Program-made: the position numbers and the translations under genes
Notes under the pieces: model-generated
The model's input: the letters and a program-made list of their open reading frames with translations, nothing else
The model's database searches: none
What the model was told of the DNA's origin: nothing
Shown: in pieces, positions 1-12,325 of the stretch
Layout of the letters: each line of letters starts with the position of its first letter
Position numbering within the stretch: the first letter of the stretch is position 1
IMG/VR virus record: IMGVR_UViG_3300045125_000016
Coordinates: 1-36,261 of that record
Direction: 5' to 3' (one strand)
DNA from: a virus
Length of the DNA: 36,261 bases

Positions 1-354
1 TTGTACTTCGTTGATTTCAATTTGGGTGTTTAACCGTTTCCGCATTTATCGTGAAACGCTTGCGTTTTCGTGCGCCGACTTCAGCTATCTACTGTAGATG
101 CTGCATCTTTTTTAACCATGTCTAGGTCTTTAGGCGTATTGATGTATGTCAATGTCGCCTTGTCTAGTTAGTTGACACCCAATAGTATTTATCAGATTTT
201 GGTGAGTTAGTTGCAACTGCTTACTCTAATCCAATAGCTAATTTCTGTTCGCTTGTAGCTTGGTTAAGCCATTGTGCAGGATCAGTAATGCCATCAATGG
301 TAAATTGCTGACCTTCTTGGATATATTGTCCGTCTGTGGGTGAATCACTTTCAT
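1..354 (-). CDS. Tail-associated protein, possibly fibre-assembly/DUF4376-like (partial, runs off left edge)
   Basis: Reading leftward from the endonuclease VII stop, the sequence gives TDGQYIQEGQQFTIDGITD, then AQWLNQATSEQKLAIGLE, then SDKYYWVST and TPKDLDMVKKDA, switching frame several times. This wording resembles small phage tail proteins of the DUF4376/fibre-assembly kind that follow tail fibres, but I recognise the type and not a specific member. The start is the ATG at 354, which overlaps the endonuclease VII stop as ATGA. One base appears to be missing straight after it. The C-terminus lies outside the window. Its position after the fibre genes fits a role in fibre maturation, which is inference. 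Confidence 0.5.
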
Positions 355-885
355 AATTGCCTCGCTAAAGCGTTAATAGGGGAATTGTTTAAATACTCAA
401 TGGCTTTTAACATACCTTCCACGTTATCGCCAAAAGAGCCTATTCCGTTGTTACAGTTGTTGCAGAGTATTCCTCTAACTTCATCAGTATCTATGAGTTC
501 ATGTGGTCTATAGCTAAACGCCTGCCATCTGGTTCTTCTTTTTCTTCCGCAGATAGCACAACCATTCCCTTGAGATTCCAATAATTTATAATACTGCTGC
601 TCGGTAATACCATGTTTGCGTCTAATTAAAGCAGCTGTCGTTTTTGAAAGTCCAGTATAATTTGGTGGTCTGTAATATTTACATTCCCCTAGCTTTCATT
701 CCTTGCTTTAAATGTTTTGCATTTCTTAAATGGAGTCTACTCCACAATCAGCGCATTTAACTTCATACAGCAAAGCACCATTCTTTTCTCTTTTATCAGA
801 GTGACCTACCACGATACCAAAGGAATACCATTGTATTCATTGTATGCTTGTCTATATGGTCTAGGGCAGACTGTCTTTTACTCAT
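351..885 (-). CDS. Recombination endonuclease VII (HNH-type), frameshifted by sequencing indels
   Basis: Endonuclease VII family members resolve branched DNA such as Holliday junctions. Fragments in order are EVKCADCGVDS, KHLKQGMKARG, RPPNYTGLSKTTAALIRRKH, GITEQQYYKLLESQGNG, CAICGR, DGRRLAIDH, then DEVRGILCNNCNNGIGSFGD. This matches the family layout: a zinc-binding CxxC pair on each side, the IDH catalytic stretch, and the VRG-LC-NCN signature. Two compensating indels lie within about 45 bases, around CAICGR and around IDH. Repairing the second by one base joins IDH to HELIDTDEVRG. The ATG at 885 overlaps the preceding fibre stop (ATGA). A fused or solitary HNH is less likely because the N-terminal zinc-ribbon half is also present. 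Confidence 0.85.
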
Positions 886-3834
886 CCGGGCTAAACTGAC
901 CTTGAAAGGTGATTCGGCAAATGCCATAAATATCATTGTATTTCCGTTACCATTTACATAAGCATCTGTTGTTCTTAATTTAAATCCATTAGATAAAATA
1001 TCCATACTTGCAAAACCGCTAGTGGATTCTCGCTTGGACTGCTTGGAGATAAATCTGCATTTGCAAGGTTAATCATGGAGAGCGTGATGTATCCGTTACA
1101 TTCCAATCACTTAACAGCATCTGGATTTAATCATTATGTATTGTAGGTCTAAACCCTGTACACAAACGGACCATCTGCACTACCATTACCTGTGTAACTT
1201 CCAAACTTTAGAAGAAACCTGCAATTTCAGCGAAGCAGTAGGCAACGTAAGTACCACTAGTAGCATTTGTATCTGTTACCTGTACCAACGCTAAATACTA
1301 GTTGACGTTGGGTTACAATGCAGTAGTAAATGTTGCTGGTAAGTTTTAGTTGTGCAGCAGTAGTCTTGCAATTCCAGCCATAACCAGCAGCTAGATTAGC
1401 ATCGTATGTTTTCCATCCAGCCACTGAATCTCTACGACTTAACAATAATCATCTTTGGCGCAACACCCAAGCCATGACCTACAGTAGCATTAGCACCTGT
1501 ACCTGTATAAGTAACCACACTCACGCCAGCAGTAGGATTAGCTCTTACTTGAGATGAGATAAGTACCGCTAGTGTTGGTTACTGTAGATGCTACCAGCGT
1601 CCCATTGCCAAGCTACATAAGTCACACCATTGCTAAATGTTCCATTGCTGAACCCATTTGAATTAATGATGTATATCCACTCTCCTGATTGTTCTGCATT
1701 GGTAGCATTTGACCATAAGAAATTATCAATACCTCTTATCTGCGTCAACTAATACGTTATTGATACTGGCTGGAGCCTTTACTCCAAATAAAATCAGGGC
1801 TTAATCCACCAGCATTAGTGATTGTTTGTGCGCCACCTGTGCCAGTTACAAGCGTAGCATCCATGTACTGATTGCCCTTAACAATAGTGCTGTCAGGTAA
1901 GTTAGATGTACATAGTGCTTTGAAGCCAGTAGGCGGTGTGTAAGCAAATGGGCGTTGACCGAAGTTAAAATTACCAGCAATTGTTCTAGATGCGGATGGT
2001 GGTATAAAGCTATAATCAGGATGTATGTTCCTGTGATTCCAGTAAATGCGGTGCCTTGGCTTACACCGTTTTTGTAAAATGTCAAAGTGCCAGCAGATGA
2101 ATCAAACGCGACACCAATTACATCATTTACAGTCCATGTTGCTCCATAGGCAGTATTTGTACTTCCAGTAACTTTTTCACCACTTACATAATAGGCGTAC
2201 CCAGATGTAACAGATTGTCCGCTAACAGATGTTGATGAAAGTTTGCATCTTGAATGCCAAATAAGGTATTTCCTACAGCATCTGTGGTTAGGAATACATT
2301 CCCAATACCATTTTCCACTTGATACACCAATAGTACCTTTTGCATAAGTTGTGTATTTGTACTTTAGTTCCTGAATAATTCAGATTAGCAGAAGCTAATG
2401 GCAATGTAAGATCAGAGCCAATAGGATTAAGTGTTGCATAATTTCCAACAGGGCTGCGTAGCCACTAGCACCCATCAGTAGGACTATCAATCATGGCATC
2501 ATAAGTAACGCCAGCAGTTGTGCTGATATTATTAGCAGTCCAGTTGTTACCGTTACCACTCTTATCGTAAGCTAGTGTAGTTAGCTGATGTAGTAGTCAG
2601 AGAAATGGCAAGTAAGAAGCCATTAGTGCCATATGTGCCTGTGTATTTATTTAGGTTGCCATACGCCTGTTAGAAGCGTCTGTAGCGCCAAATGATGATG
2701 GTGTTAATGCTTGACCATCAATGAAGTTTACTTCTGCTAGGTATAGCCATCTAAAAATAGCTAGTTGCGTTGATGATACTACCAATAGTATGTGTGCAGT
2801 ATACATTATCTAAGTATTGTATTTTGTGGATAGTTGCAGCTGTGATGCAGTGCACATTACCTGAGAGCCATTAATATACACTTTAACTCTATTTGATGCA
2901 GTAGCTTGCGTTGTATCTACCGCAACAGCAATATGATACCAAGCTGATGGGTCACGGAGATACTTGTAGATGTAGTTCAAATGCTGCAGTATAGTATGCA
3001 AGCACACACTGCAACGTTGATTGCTAAAATATCACGATCACAATAATATTGAGATCTATGTCATTTCCATAGAACCAAAATAATGACCACCTCCAACTCC
3101 TAGTGCACCGCGTTTAACACCAAACACTCTAATGTTAATGTTTTTTGATTGCCAGTACTTGCTGGAGGTGCGACTTAAATAAGCAGAGAGCAGACTTACA
3201 AAGCGCAAGCTGTTATTGATGGTATAATCACCAGCCTCAATAGCATTACTGTTTCATAGTAAAGACATTAGCTAACCGCCTGTGATGAAGTGATAACAAC
3301 GTCTGTGCCATCTGTAGAGATATGACCAGCAGATATTTACCAGCGGTTGAGCAAATTGTAGTGTTGAGTAATGACGCGCTGCCTTTTGACTGCACTATCC
3401 TTTGTGATTGCATAACCACCAGTATTGATTAAATACACATATCCGCTTTGACCACTAGCGATATTGGTAAATGTGAGTGTAAATGTGCCTGTTGGTGTGC
3501 ATTTAAAGTTGTTTCCTGCGTTCATATCAGATAGACCGTCATTGTCTGTAACAACCGTTCCGCGCCTGAGAGCTGACCATGTTTGGTCATCTGTAAGTGC
3601 TGCAAGCCCCCAATTAACGTCAGCAATTGTGCCTTTGTTAATCCATGCGCTATTTGCAGCATTACGTTGTTTTAAAATACCTGTAGTTGTATCTGCCCAT
3701 AGCATATAGGCATAAGTCGTTGCTGGTGCAGTTGCACCTGAGCTTAATGATGCTAACGCTTGTAGTGATTGATTGACCTCTGCGCGAGATAGTGACCGCG
3801 ATATATTGTCTATATTTAAATCAGCTTGTGACAT
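882..3834 (-). CDS. Tail fibre / receptor-binding-type protein with LamG-like and SPRY-like domains
   Basis: One gene of roughly 980 residues, broken into many frames. The N-terminal piece (3834-3337) starts MSQADLNIDNISRSLSRAEV and contains NNFKCTPTGT and SGYVYLINTGGYAITK. A LamG-like concanavalin fold follows near 2940 (AWYHIAVAVDTTQA, VKVYINGSQV). A SPRY-like segment near 2085 reads TFYKNGVSQGTAFTGITGTY, then QRPFAYTPPTGFKALCTSNL near 1950. The C-terminal part contains GHGLGVAPKMIIV, SRRDSVAGWKTYDA and, near 930, MIFMAFAESPFKVSLAR. The last motif is a typical end for this fibre family. The ATG at 3834 lies 1 base after the J stop. The probable stop TGA (884-882) overlaps the endonuclease VII start. 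Its job is inferred to be host-surface binding from lectin-like domains and its place after J. Confidence 0.85.
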
Positions 3835-3835
3835 A

Positions 3836-6800
3836 TTAGTAAGCCTTTGCTATGTAATCGAATGTTCTGCTAACACGCGTTGCCAGAGCATTGTAGAAGC
3901 GATTGTAGAACCAGTATTAGATCTTTGAGAACAATAGGATAATAATCGCCAGTATTCATATTTTCAATGCTAATGCCTATTTGCTGGATCGACCATAAAT
4001 GGTTTTGCGTAAGTCACAAGAATAATCTGTAGTGCCTGGAGAACCAAGTTATCGCCTGACTCTACACGGTCAGGCATATCAATCGACACCTCTGCCTGTA
4101 GTCACAAGAATCGTTATGATAAAGCTCTGATGTTGTTAATCTTAACTCAAAATCTAATGCGCGACAATTTATGTCAGCTAGAGTACAGATTTGCCAATCA
4201 GACCATGTTGGAGTACCAGCAGGGTCGTCATTTGTAGTGCGATACCACATAACGGCTTTAGATGTTAGTGATGTTGCGCTATCAACAAGCTCTGTCGAGT
4301 CCATAAGCTCGTCAGAGTCCCACAAATTCTGAGTGTCTACGCCATAAGCCTCAATCAATGATGAGAACGCGTGATGTCTGCACCTCGCCTAAATCCAAAT
4401 AGCCCATGCTATATGAGCCACTAGATGCCATGCCGCCACCAAAGTCGACTAAATCATCACCATCAATTAAATCTGCGCTATCCCAAAGCTCGCTACTAGA
4501 AAGCACTAATCCAGTATCGCCAAACCCTGAATAAACCTGTGTATTTGTCTTTGTACCTGTCCATGACGGCTGTGCGACAATATTTTCAATAAAGTTAATT
4601 TTGAGCAGATTGTAAGCGTCTGTTGCAATAGCCGTAGCAGTTGTTGAAAAGTTGCCGCTAGAGTCCATGAATTTAGCAGAATATACGCCTGATTGTAGTG
4701 GAAGCGTGATTGATGTCGCATTACCAGCAGCTTCGTTAGCAAATCGCTTGATGTTTCCCATGATGCAAGTGGATTAGGTGAGAAACCTGAATTTAACCTT
4801 ACCACCTACTGATACGTCTAAATCTGTCGCAGCATCCCATGTGGAATAGACCAATCGCACCAAGATTTGTGATTGCAAAGTTGCTCACATTTGTTGGTGG
4901 CAGCGTCTTACCAAGAATATCAACTGTGATTGATGTTGTTGTCGAACGCGTAATGTCATTTAACGCAACGATGCTAAATGTGTATCTACCTTCTAAAATA
5001 GGATAGATTTCAACGCTGTTATTTGTTGTTTGGATTGTCTGCAGATTAGTTTTGTCTGATTTGTAAGTCAGCACATATCCACTAGCAGAAGGCGTAGCAT
5101 CCCAGCTTACTGTCGCTTTTAACTCCAACAACACCAAGACCAGCTTGATAAAGTGTTTCCGTCACTTTAAAGTTAGTTGGTGCTGGCGGCGCACTTACTC
5201 TCGTAATTGAAGTTGGTAATGGCTGTAATACCAAATTCTGCTCAACAGCATTGTATTTATCAGGTCTATACGCAAGCGCAGTAATCTCAATCTCATTTGG
5301 AAGCGTTTTCAGAGATAGATACGACACGCCACTGTTCAGGCACTAAATCGCTTGCAGACAATAGCCACATTGAATATTTTTCAGGTGCGCTAGTAAATGC
5401 AGTTGCCACAGTCACTATATTTGTAGTGCCAGCAGCATTTGTGACTACTTTTGTTCTCAACCGTCCCATCAGCAAGGCGACATGAAAGTTCGTAAGTCTT
5501 TCCTGTTTCGGAATACAATGTCAGCGTCTAGTGTGATTGATGTTGTCGTTAAGCTGCCTCTACGCGACCACCATATCGCTTACCTGCGCGGATTGCATCA
5601 TTCGTTTCAATAATATCGCCAGCTTGAATGAAACAGAGTCCATCCCAGCCTTGAATGAAATAGTTTCTGTTTCGTTAAGCTCGCTGCTAAATCATCCAGC
5701 GACCTAATCTAGCAGCTTGACCGCGTGAAGTACATCCAATCGCTGTTAAATCAGCTTGCACAATGCCATAGCGGTCAATTCCGTCTTGGTCTGACACATA
5801 TTCAATTTTTGGTTTGTATCCATCCTCAGGGTCGTTCCATGATACTAAAACAACTGTGTGGCGTACTTTTCCGCTTGAACCTGAATAGTTGAACAGCACC
5901 ATCAATGACGTTTTGCAGCACTGAATATCTGCGAGAACGTCTTTTGGTGAGTCTTGAGAAACTATAGATTGAGCCGCTAGACCAATATGTCATTGCTCTG
6001 AATACAGATGCTAGATTAGTGACAACTTGAAAGCCTGCTCGCGTGTTTGCAAATACATATTGCAAGTGAAGCGCGGCTCTAAACCACCAAATCCGTTGTC
6101 TACAAGCTCGTCACAATATTTGGCGATTTCATATAATCCCCATTTGTCGACCATAGACTCAGAAATAACCTCACCAAGACCATATCTATCGTTTGTCACT
6201 AAATCATAGAATATCCACGCAGGATTGTCTGACCACGCAACTGTAAACGTACCATCCCAAGTGCCAGTGTAAACCCTAGTTAACGGATTATAGTTGCTTG
6301 GTATTTTTACTTTTACGCCTTTGATTCTCATATCCGCGCACTGGAATACGATTAAATTGTTCAGCATCAATCTGAACGCCGATTAAAGCAGAATTTGGAT
6401 AGGTAAGTTTAGCGTCAACGATTGTTGTGTAGCTATCCCAATATGTCTTATTGATAAGTGCAGATGATGTGCTGTCATCAGTAAGGCGTTTTAGCTTAAT
6501 GTCCCAAGTGCTGCCTGCTGGCAATGGCACATAATATGAACGCTGATACTTAGATGTTGTTTTTCCTGAAATAACATCTATTGCATCAGGAAAGTATCCC
6601 CTCGCCATAAGTAATCGCAACTGAACCATCACCGCTTGTTTTAAGCACTCTAAATTCATATTTAGCGCTTAGAAGTGTGACTGCAAATGTTCGAGTTTGT
6701 GGTGATGGTGCGTTATAGCTAATTGAGTTATACCAACTATAACCACTCCATCCAATAGCAGGTGCAAATGGGTCATTTTGTCTAGTTGTTGTGAATGGAT

Positions 6801-7502
6801 TTCCACTAAAGTTAGTTGCTTCTGTAGTCTAACCATGTACCACTTCCAACTAAACGATATTGGAATTTATAATAAATTGTTTGTGGTCGATAGTCGCTTG
6901 TCGGAGTCCAAGTAACTGTAATGTTGAAATTTTTCTGCATCAACAGTGTTATGATGATGGATTCCCAAGTGCGAAATATTCGGTTTTATATAGTTTACGA
7001 AGCGGATATGAAGAACATAACCACCACCATCTGTTTGAATATCAAGAGCCATTCTCAACAGTCGAACCGTTAATGTCGCCATTTGTGGTATTTTGTTGAG
7101 TAAGCTGTGGAATTGATAAAGTAATTCTTTACTGCTGTTAGATTTGAACCTAGAAATAGTACGAACGACAGGTGAACCTTTAGTAACTTCTACACCAACT
7201 GGTGACTCAGCCTCAGCACCAGCGAAACCATCCATGTATGATTGATTTTGTGTGCCAGTACGACCAACAATTGTTACGCCAGTGAAGTTATAAGAATTAT
7301 CAGCATTTTGTAATGGTGTATCGTCAAGATAGATAGATTTAAGACCATCTACAAGACCTTCTGATTTCACCTTCTGCTAATTAAGTCGACAACATTCGCA
7401 TATTGAATTGAACGTAGTGAGTCTGGTGCTTCTTTGAGCAACACGGCTAGAGCCGCCCTTACCCTTACCACCACCTTTTGCGCCGCTAATAAGTTTGCTC
7501 AT
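3836..7502 (-). CDS. J: Tail tip attachment protein J (central tail fibre/tip), frameshifted
   Basis: About 1220 residues, the usual size for lambda J-like tip proteins, which form the distal tail tip and contact the host receptor. The start ATG at 7502 overlaps the tail assembly I stop (ATGA) and begins MSKLISGAKGGGKGKGGSSR, a Gly/Ser-rich N-terminus typical of J. Next come SIQYANVVDLISEGEIEGLV (after removing two extra A bases near 7365-7378) and SIYLDDTPLQNADNSYNFTG. Later pieces include QTDGGGYVLHIRF, a fibronectin type III segment at 5137-4799 (VSWDATPSASGYVLTY), repeats of the LWDSDELMDS kind near 4300 and 4480, and a C-terminal FYNALATRVSRTFDYIAKAY. The stop TAA (3838-3836) is followed almost directly by the fibre ATG. 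Confidence 0.9.
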
Positions 7503-8087
7503 AATTGTGTGACACTCAATCCAGTAGAGATTACTTGACTGCCAACACGCAAGCGACCATAACAAATAGGCACTGGATTACCCTGACCAGTTGTATTGAC
7601 TGCCCCACTAAATGCGTATGACGGTAGATTTTCAGGTCTTTCACCTGAGTCTCATTTTCACTTTAGGCGGGGAAAATAACATCTGCAGAAACCCCACCAA
7701 GCACTAAAGACCACCCAATAGAGCTTGCGATAGATGATAGATTTGTCGCTGCGAATAGCCCTTGTGTGGTGAAATAAGTTGGCATATAAAACGATGCAAC
7801 AATCAATGCTGCGCCAAGCACTACTTTACCTAGACCACCAGCACCAGCAACAACTGGCACAATTTTAATTACTTTTGACGCGCCTAAATGAATTTGCTCT
7901 GTATCTGAACGGTTTCTTTACCGACAAAGATTTTATAAAGAGCCTTACCATCTTGCACAATTGCTTTTTTGAAGTCTTTATAGTTAGCACAAAACGCACG
8001 AATAACCTCAGCAGGATTATTTGCGTTGATTTTATGTGTATCACCAAATTGTGTGGCTAGATGCCCATATAATTTAACGGTCAGCAT
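7499..8087 (-). CDS. I: Tail assembly protein I
   Basis: Lambda I-type protein needed for tail tip assembly. The ATG at 8087 opens MLTVKLYGHLATQFGDTHKI, followed by NNPAEVIRAFCANYKDFKKA. The middle is a glycine- and alanine-rich hydrophobic stretch (VVAGAGGLGKVVLGAALIVA, 7860-7780), common in this family. After one or two frame changes the C-terminus reads LPSYAFSGAVNTTGQGNPVP, ICYGRLRVGSQVISTGLSVTQ and L, the signature end of the family. The stop TGA (7501-7499) overlaps the J start. Length about 196 residues, against 223 in lambda. Confidence 0.87.
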
Positions 8088-8100
8088 AGTGATTTGTGTC

Positions 8101-8798
8101 CTAACAATAAGCATAAGTAATCTTTTTCCAATAACCGCCGTAAACATCACGGCTTGGAAACCTTGCCCATAACATGATGCAGAATGATATTGTCGCCCAA
8201 ATAGATAGCACAATGATTAGGCACTTGGCTACCGACCTGCATCAATATAATATCATGTTTCTTCGCAAATCATCTACTTTAACAAAGCCAGCTTTTTCTG
8301 TAGTTTTCAAGATAAAGATTGTCGCCTTTAGCCCACCACTCTGAACGATCTATCAAAGTCAATGATGTCTAGTTTTAGTCTCTTGTTTATAGTAATCAAT
8401 AAGCAGCGCATAGCAGTCTGTAATTGCATGAACGAATGGTCTGCCGACTAATGGTGCTTTATATCCACTTGGCTCGGTATAAGTCCAAGTATTTAGCGGA
8501 TAATTCACTATCAAGAAAGGTATTTTGTGGCGTTCTATTGAGATTAAATCTGCTTGTGATGGGTTAGGGTTAACATTCGCATGAGAATGAGACACAGCGA
8601 CCACAGTGCCATTATCCTCTGCGTTTGCATAGTCCATTCGGGTCAATAATAAACTCGTTTGAGTTATCCGCAATATTTGTGCATGGAATATATCGGTATT
8701 TGCGTTTTCGCGCTAATAATTAGACCGCAAACCTCTTTCGTTGGCGAGCTATTCACATGGGCGTTAATTTCGCCAAGCAGTTTTTCTATGTGTTTCAT
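8101..8798 (-). CDS. K: Tail assembly protein K: JAMM/Mov34 plus NlpC/P60 peptidase
   Basis: Two peptidase-like domains are visible. The N-terminal JAMM domain has the helix glutamate in TKEVCGLIISAKTQ and the metal-binding HSH plus SxxD in AVSHSHANVNPNPSQAD. The C-terminal NlpC/P60 domain has the likely nucleophile cysteine in VHAITDCYALLIDYY and the downstream histidine in NHCAIYLGDNIILHHVMGK, followed by GGYWKKITYAYC. Lambda K-type proteins sit at the tail tip and are thought to process tail proteins or peptidoglycan. The ATG at 8798 overlaps the L stop. The end at TAG 8101 follows TYAYC and is the natural stop in that frame. At least two indels disrupt the middle. Confidence 0.9.
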
Positions 8799-9489
8799 CG
8801 GATTAGCGTAATTGCTGGGAAGCCACCAAAAGGCAACGGCTGGTTAGGAAAGCGAAGCTGGCATGATGTAAGTCACGCTTCCACAGTCATCCTCACTCAA
8901 TACTGACGTAATAACATCGTTCTTTATTAGCCACTGCGCCACCTGTATAGCTACATTCTGCGCTGCGATACTTCCAAGTGCATACGTTTTGAACGCATTG
9001 GCGTTTTGCAGGTAACTATTCTCAAGGTCAAGACCGCTTACAAGTTCTTATTCTACATATATTTTATTTTCGCCAGTCTTGCGGTCAATGTACCAAATCT
9101 CGTCATCAAGCGCAGCATTAGGGTCTGCTGTTGGATTGTGCCGCCAGTAAAGTTAACAGCATCAAGATATTTTACAAAAGTCCTACGTCTAATTACCTTG
9201 ACTTTAACCAAGTCGTCATTAGCGCGTGAAAGCGTGCCGATTACTCCATCAGCATTAGCGATTTTGATAGTTGGGCGTGGCTGCTTTCGTTCCTGTTGCT
9301 GTTCCAACCACTAGCCTCTGATTGGATAGCGGATATAGGCAATGCCATTAAATATCACATTATCGCCTAGTTCTGTTCACGCCATTGTGAAAGTAATAAT
9401 GCTCGTTAACGCCAATAGGATTTAAGTCGAACCTCAAATAGCTCGACAAGTTCCTCTGCGTAAGCTTGCTGGATGTCGCTTGTAATCAC
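8795..9489 (-). CDS. L: Minor tail protein L (tail tip, iron-sulfur type)
   Basis: A GTG start at 9489 gives MITSDIQQAYAEELVELFEV, the usual L N-terminus. Internal pieces include DDEIWYIDRKTGENKIYVEY. The C-terminal half carries the four-cysteine region: CVQNVCTWKYRSAECSYTG, then DDCGK and, after a frame change, CQLRFPNQPLPFGGFPAITL, ending IR. LPFGGFP is the family's terminal signature. In lambda L these cysteines hold a Fe-S cluster; by homology the same is expected here. The stop TGA (8797-8795) overlaps the K ATG, and the start overlaps the M stop. Confidence 0.87.
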
Positions 9490-9812
9490 TCAAACACCTC
9501 GACAAATTGTAATGTTACTTGGTCAAAAGCATCATTGACTGCTCTATCCTATTCACGGCACACCCATAATCCAGCACCCCGCGTGGCGGTGTCCAGTTAA
9601 ACGATGTAACTCCACCTCGTTTTCCAAGAATGAAATTACAGCAGCCATATCTGCACTGGCTTTAGAAAATGATAAATCCTAAACGCGGCGGAATATGGTT
9701 AATCCTATCCACCACGCGCTGCTCATATCCGTCACCAAATGTCGTGACCAATACTCGGCTTTGTCGCCTCAGTCGCGCCATAGGTAGGATTAAAAGTAAA
9801 TGTATTAGGCAT
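9486..9812 (-). CDS. M: Minor tail protein M
   Basis: The span is 327 bases, 109 codons, the same length class as lambda M. It begins MPNTFTFNPTYGATEATKPS. After frame changes it reads FGDGYEQRVVDRINHIPPR, the FGDGYEQR motif that defines this family. It then reads ISFLEKRGGVTSFNWTPPRG, also characteristic. It ends VEVFE with a TGA (9488-9486) overlapping the GTG of L. M works at the tail tip between the tape measure and L. The ATG at 9812 overlaps the tape measure stop. Confidence 0.87.
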
Positions 9813-12323
9813 AGACACCACCTTGACGTTTTTGGTCGATTAGCACTTTAACAACAGCAGCCTCAATCTGTTTTGCAATTTGCGTTGTATTGCCTTGCTC
9901 TTGGCGTAAGTCCCATTATCGTTAATTGTAATAGATACATTGTTCACCTGATTGCCTAGCTTGTTATTTGGAATGATTGTCCCTGATGTGCTTGGCACAA
10001 ACATCTCTGCACCTTGCTCACCGACAACGTAAGGTCCCTGCTGATACAGAGCCACCTGCTGCACGGAAACCACCAAATCCACTGAGTAAGTTATCAAACA
10101 CACCTGACATCGCACCCATTAGCGGCTCTGTCACCATTTTACGAGCCATTAGCTTGATAATGTCTTGTGCAATGCCTTTCAATACGTCTGACAATCCTTT
10201 TACCAGCTACGATTGCATCCTCAAATGCGCTAGTAAACGTCAAGCCAAGCTCTTTCACCAAGTCTTTAGTGCCATTGATGCCTTGTTTAGCCACTCTGTA
10301 GCGTTTATCTTCTGCTCTGATAGCAAGGTCAATTTCTCTTGAGTCCAATCTTTATTAAGCGCATATTGCTCATACGCGGCGATTGTGCTCAATCTCTAAT
10401 TGTTTTGCAGCACGAACCTTGTCATTTGTGATAATTGACGTATTCAAGTTCTCTGTATCTCGCATAATGCGATTGTATCTCATCCTCAAATGTTTTACTG
10501 CGAGCTGCGGCGGCATCGTCATATTCTTGCGTTGCAGCCATAACATCGTTAGTTTGTTTGATTGAGTCGTTAATTCTTGTGTTGCGCGTGCAAGGTCTAT
10601 TTGGTCTTGCGCCATTTGTCGCATCGCTGGTGATAATTGCACCATCAAATCTAGCTTAGATTGCATGATGCTTACGTTATCGCGTTCACTTTGGTTTAGT
10701 TCAAAGATAGCAGATAGGTCAGATGTGTAAGATGCCAATTCTTTACGCAAAGATATTAATCGTCTCTTGCGCTTGAATTTGTGATAGCGTTGAACGCACT
10801 ACAGCGAGTTGTGCGCCGTCAAATCTTAATAGTGATGCCTCATATCTCAAGTGTTGATGATTTGGAATCGTCAAATGTTCTCAGCTTGTTTTTTGATTTT
10901 CAATGAAGTTCTTCGGCTGCTTTAGCATCCTCAGGTGAAATAATTGCCTTTGCTGTTAGTTTATTGCCAGCAGTTGCAATTTTGCTTACTTTATCTTTAT
11001 ATTCGCCAAGTTTTCCAGTCGCACCAACAATAATCTGACGTTGCTCTGTAATCTTGCTCGTTAATATCCTGCATTGCGCTTGCAAATGCTGGATGGTCTG
11101 AAATAGCTTTGCGCTTACCTTCTAGGCGTTCAAGTCTTTTATATGCGCCAGCCAATACCTTAGTCTGCTCTACAATCTTGGCGTTAATATCATCGTATTG
11201 TGCAGAGATGCTTGTTTTCTTTTACTTCCTTCTGTCATTCTTTGTATTCTCGCAAGTGCATCGTCTACACCTTTAGTTGCATCTTTACCAAAAGACAAGA
11301 AAGCTAAGCCAGCAGCAGCCAAAGCAGCAACTAGACCAACTGGTCCAGAAAGCACAGTAATAATTGAGCCAATGCCAGTTGCGACAGATGCAATGCCGCG
11401 CAATATAGATGCGGAATAGATGCCAGCCAATGCCACAGCTAATCCACCTAGCAATGGGATAACAATGTTCAAATTGTCTGAAATTAGTTTAAGACCGCCA
11501 GCAACAGCCTTTGACACGCCAGTTGCTTTATCAAATTCACCAATAACAATCGCTGATCTGTTTTTAAGGTTTTGGTATTCACCTGATATTCGTATTGTAC
11601 TTGTTTTGCTTGCTCGCGTAATGAGTTAACCAACGCTGGGTTTTTGAACGCATTAGCCATTGCATCTGATGTCAACTTACCATCTGCTGCCATTTGTTTA
11701 AGCTGACCGATAGGCACCCCATGCTGTCAGCCAAAGCATCGCATCAATACAGGTGTGTTCTTCAGCCATTGACCTAAATTCGTCACCTGATAATTTACCT
11801 GCGCTAAACGCTTGTGATAGTTGAAGCATCGCGTTAGATGCCTCAGTAGCAGATGCGCCAGATACTTTAAGCGCAAGTGCGACTGTTTTTGTCACATTAG
11901 AGATTTGTGTTTGGGTCGCACCTAAGTCGCCTAAGTGAACGAGCCAATCGCGCATAAGTGTTACCAACTGCACCAATGTCGGCTTGAGCAGTTTTAGCAA
12001 TAGCGATTGAGTTCGTATGCTGCAGAAAACTCTTGCCTGGTTCTTTTGTGGCTAGTTTTAGCTGTGCTGAAACTTGGTATATCTGTCAATCGTATTGCCA
12101 AGCGCACCAATGCCAGCGATACCAATGTATGCGCCAGCAAGTGATTTTAGTTGTGTTGTAAGACTTGATGTTGATTTAGATAACGTATCGTTTTACCTGC
12201 CGATTTATCAATATCATCAGCCATTTTATTAGCAGATTTGCCAACATCATTAAATAACTTTGCTAAGCCTTTCAGTGGCGAAGTGTCAATGCTAATGCCT
12301 AGCCCTAGAATATCAATCGCCAT
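9805..12323 (-). CDS. H: Tape measure protein (lambda H-like)
   Basis: About 840 residues, and the longest gene of the tail module after J and the fibre. It sets tail length and is ejected with the DNA. The ATG at 12323 starts MAIDILGLGISIDTSPLKGL and has an AGAAAGGA ribosome site 10 bases upstream, so I prefer it over the TTG at 12329. A tape-measure core domain lies at about 12000-11480: ASATEASNAMLQLSQAFSAG, SGDEFRSMAE, MGVPIGQLKQMAADGKLTSD. A long hydrophobic stretch follows (11480-11290, LAVALAGIYSASILRGIASV). Coiled-coil-rich regions fill 11100-10370. The C-terminus reads VGEQGAEMFVPSTSGTIIPN, again typical, and ends KRQGGVYA overlapping the M start. Confidence 0.94.
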
Positions 12324-12325
12324 AA

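Noticed and set aside
882-7502. Considered that broken tail fibre and J frames mean a decayed prophage
   Set aside because: Breaks are equally dense in essential and replication genes, start/stop overlaps are intact, and single-base repairs restore conserved sequence, so sequencing error is the better explanation.
9006-9314. Long plus-strand frame opposite minor tail protein L
   Set aside because: It is antisense to a recognised gene, has no family resemblance and no ribosome site. It is a shadow of the L gene.
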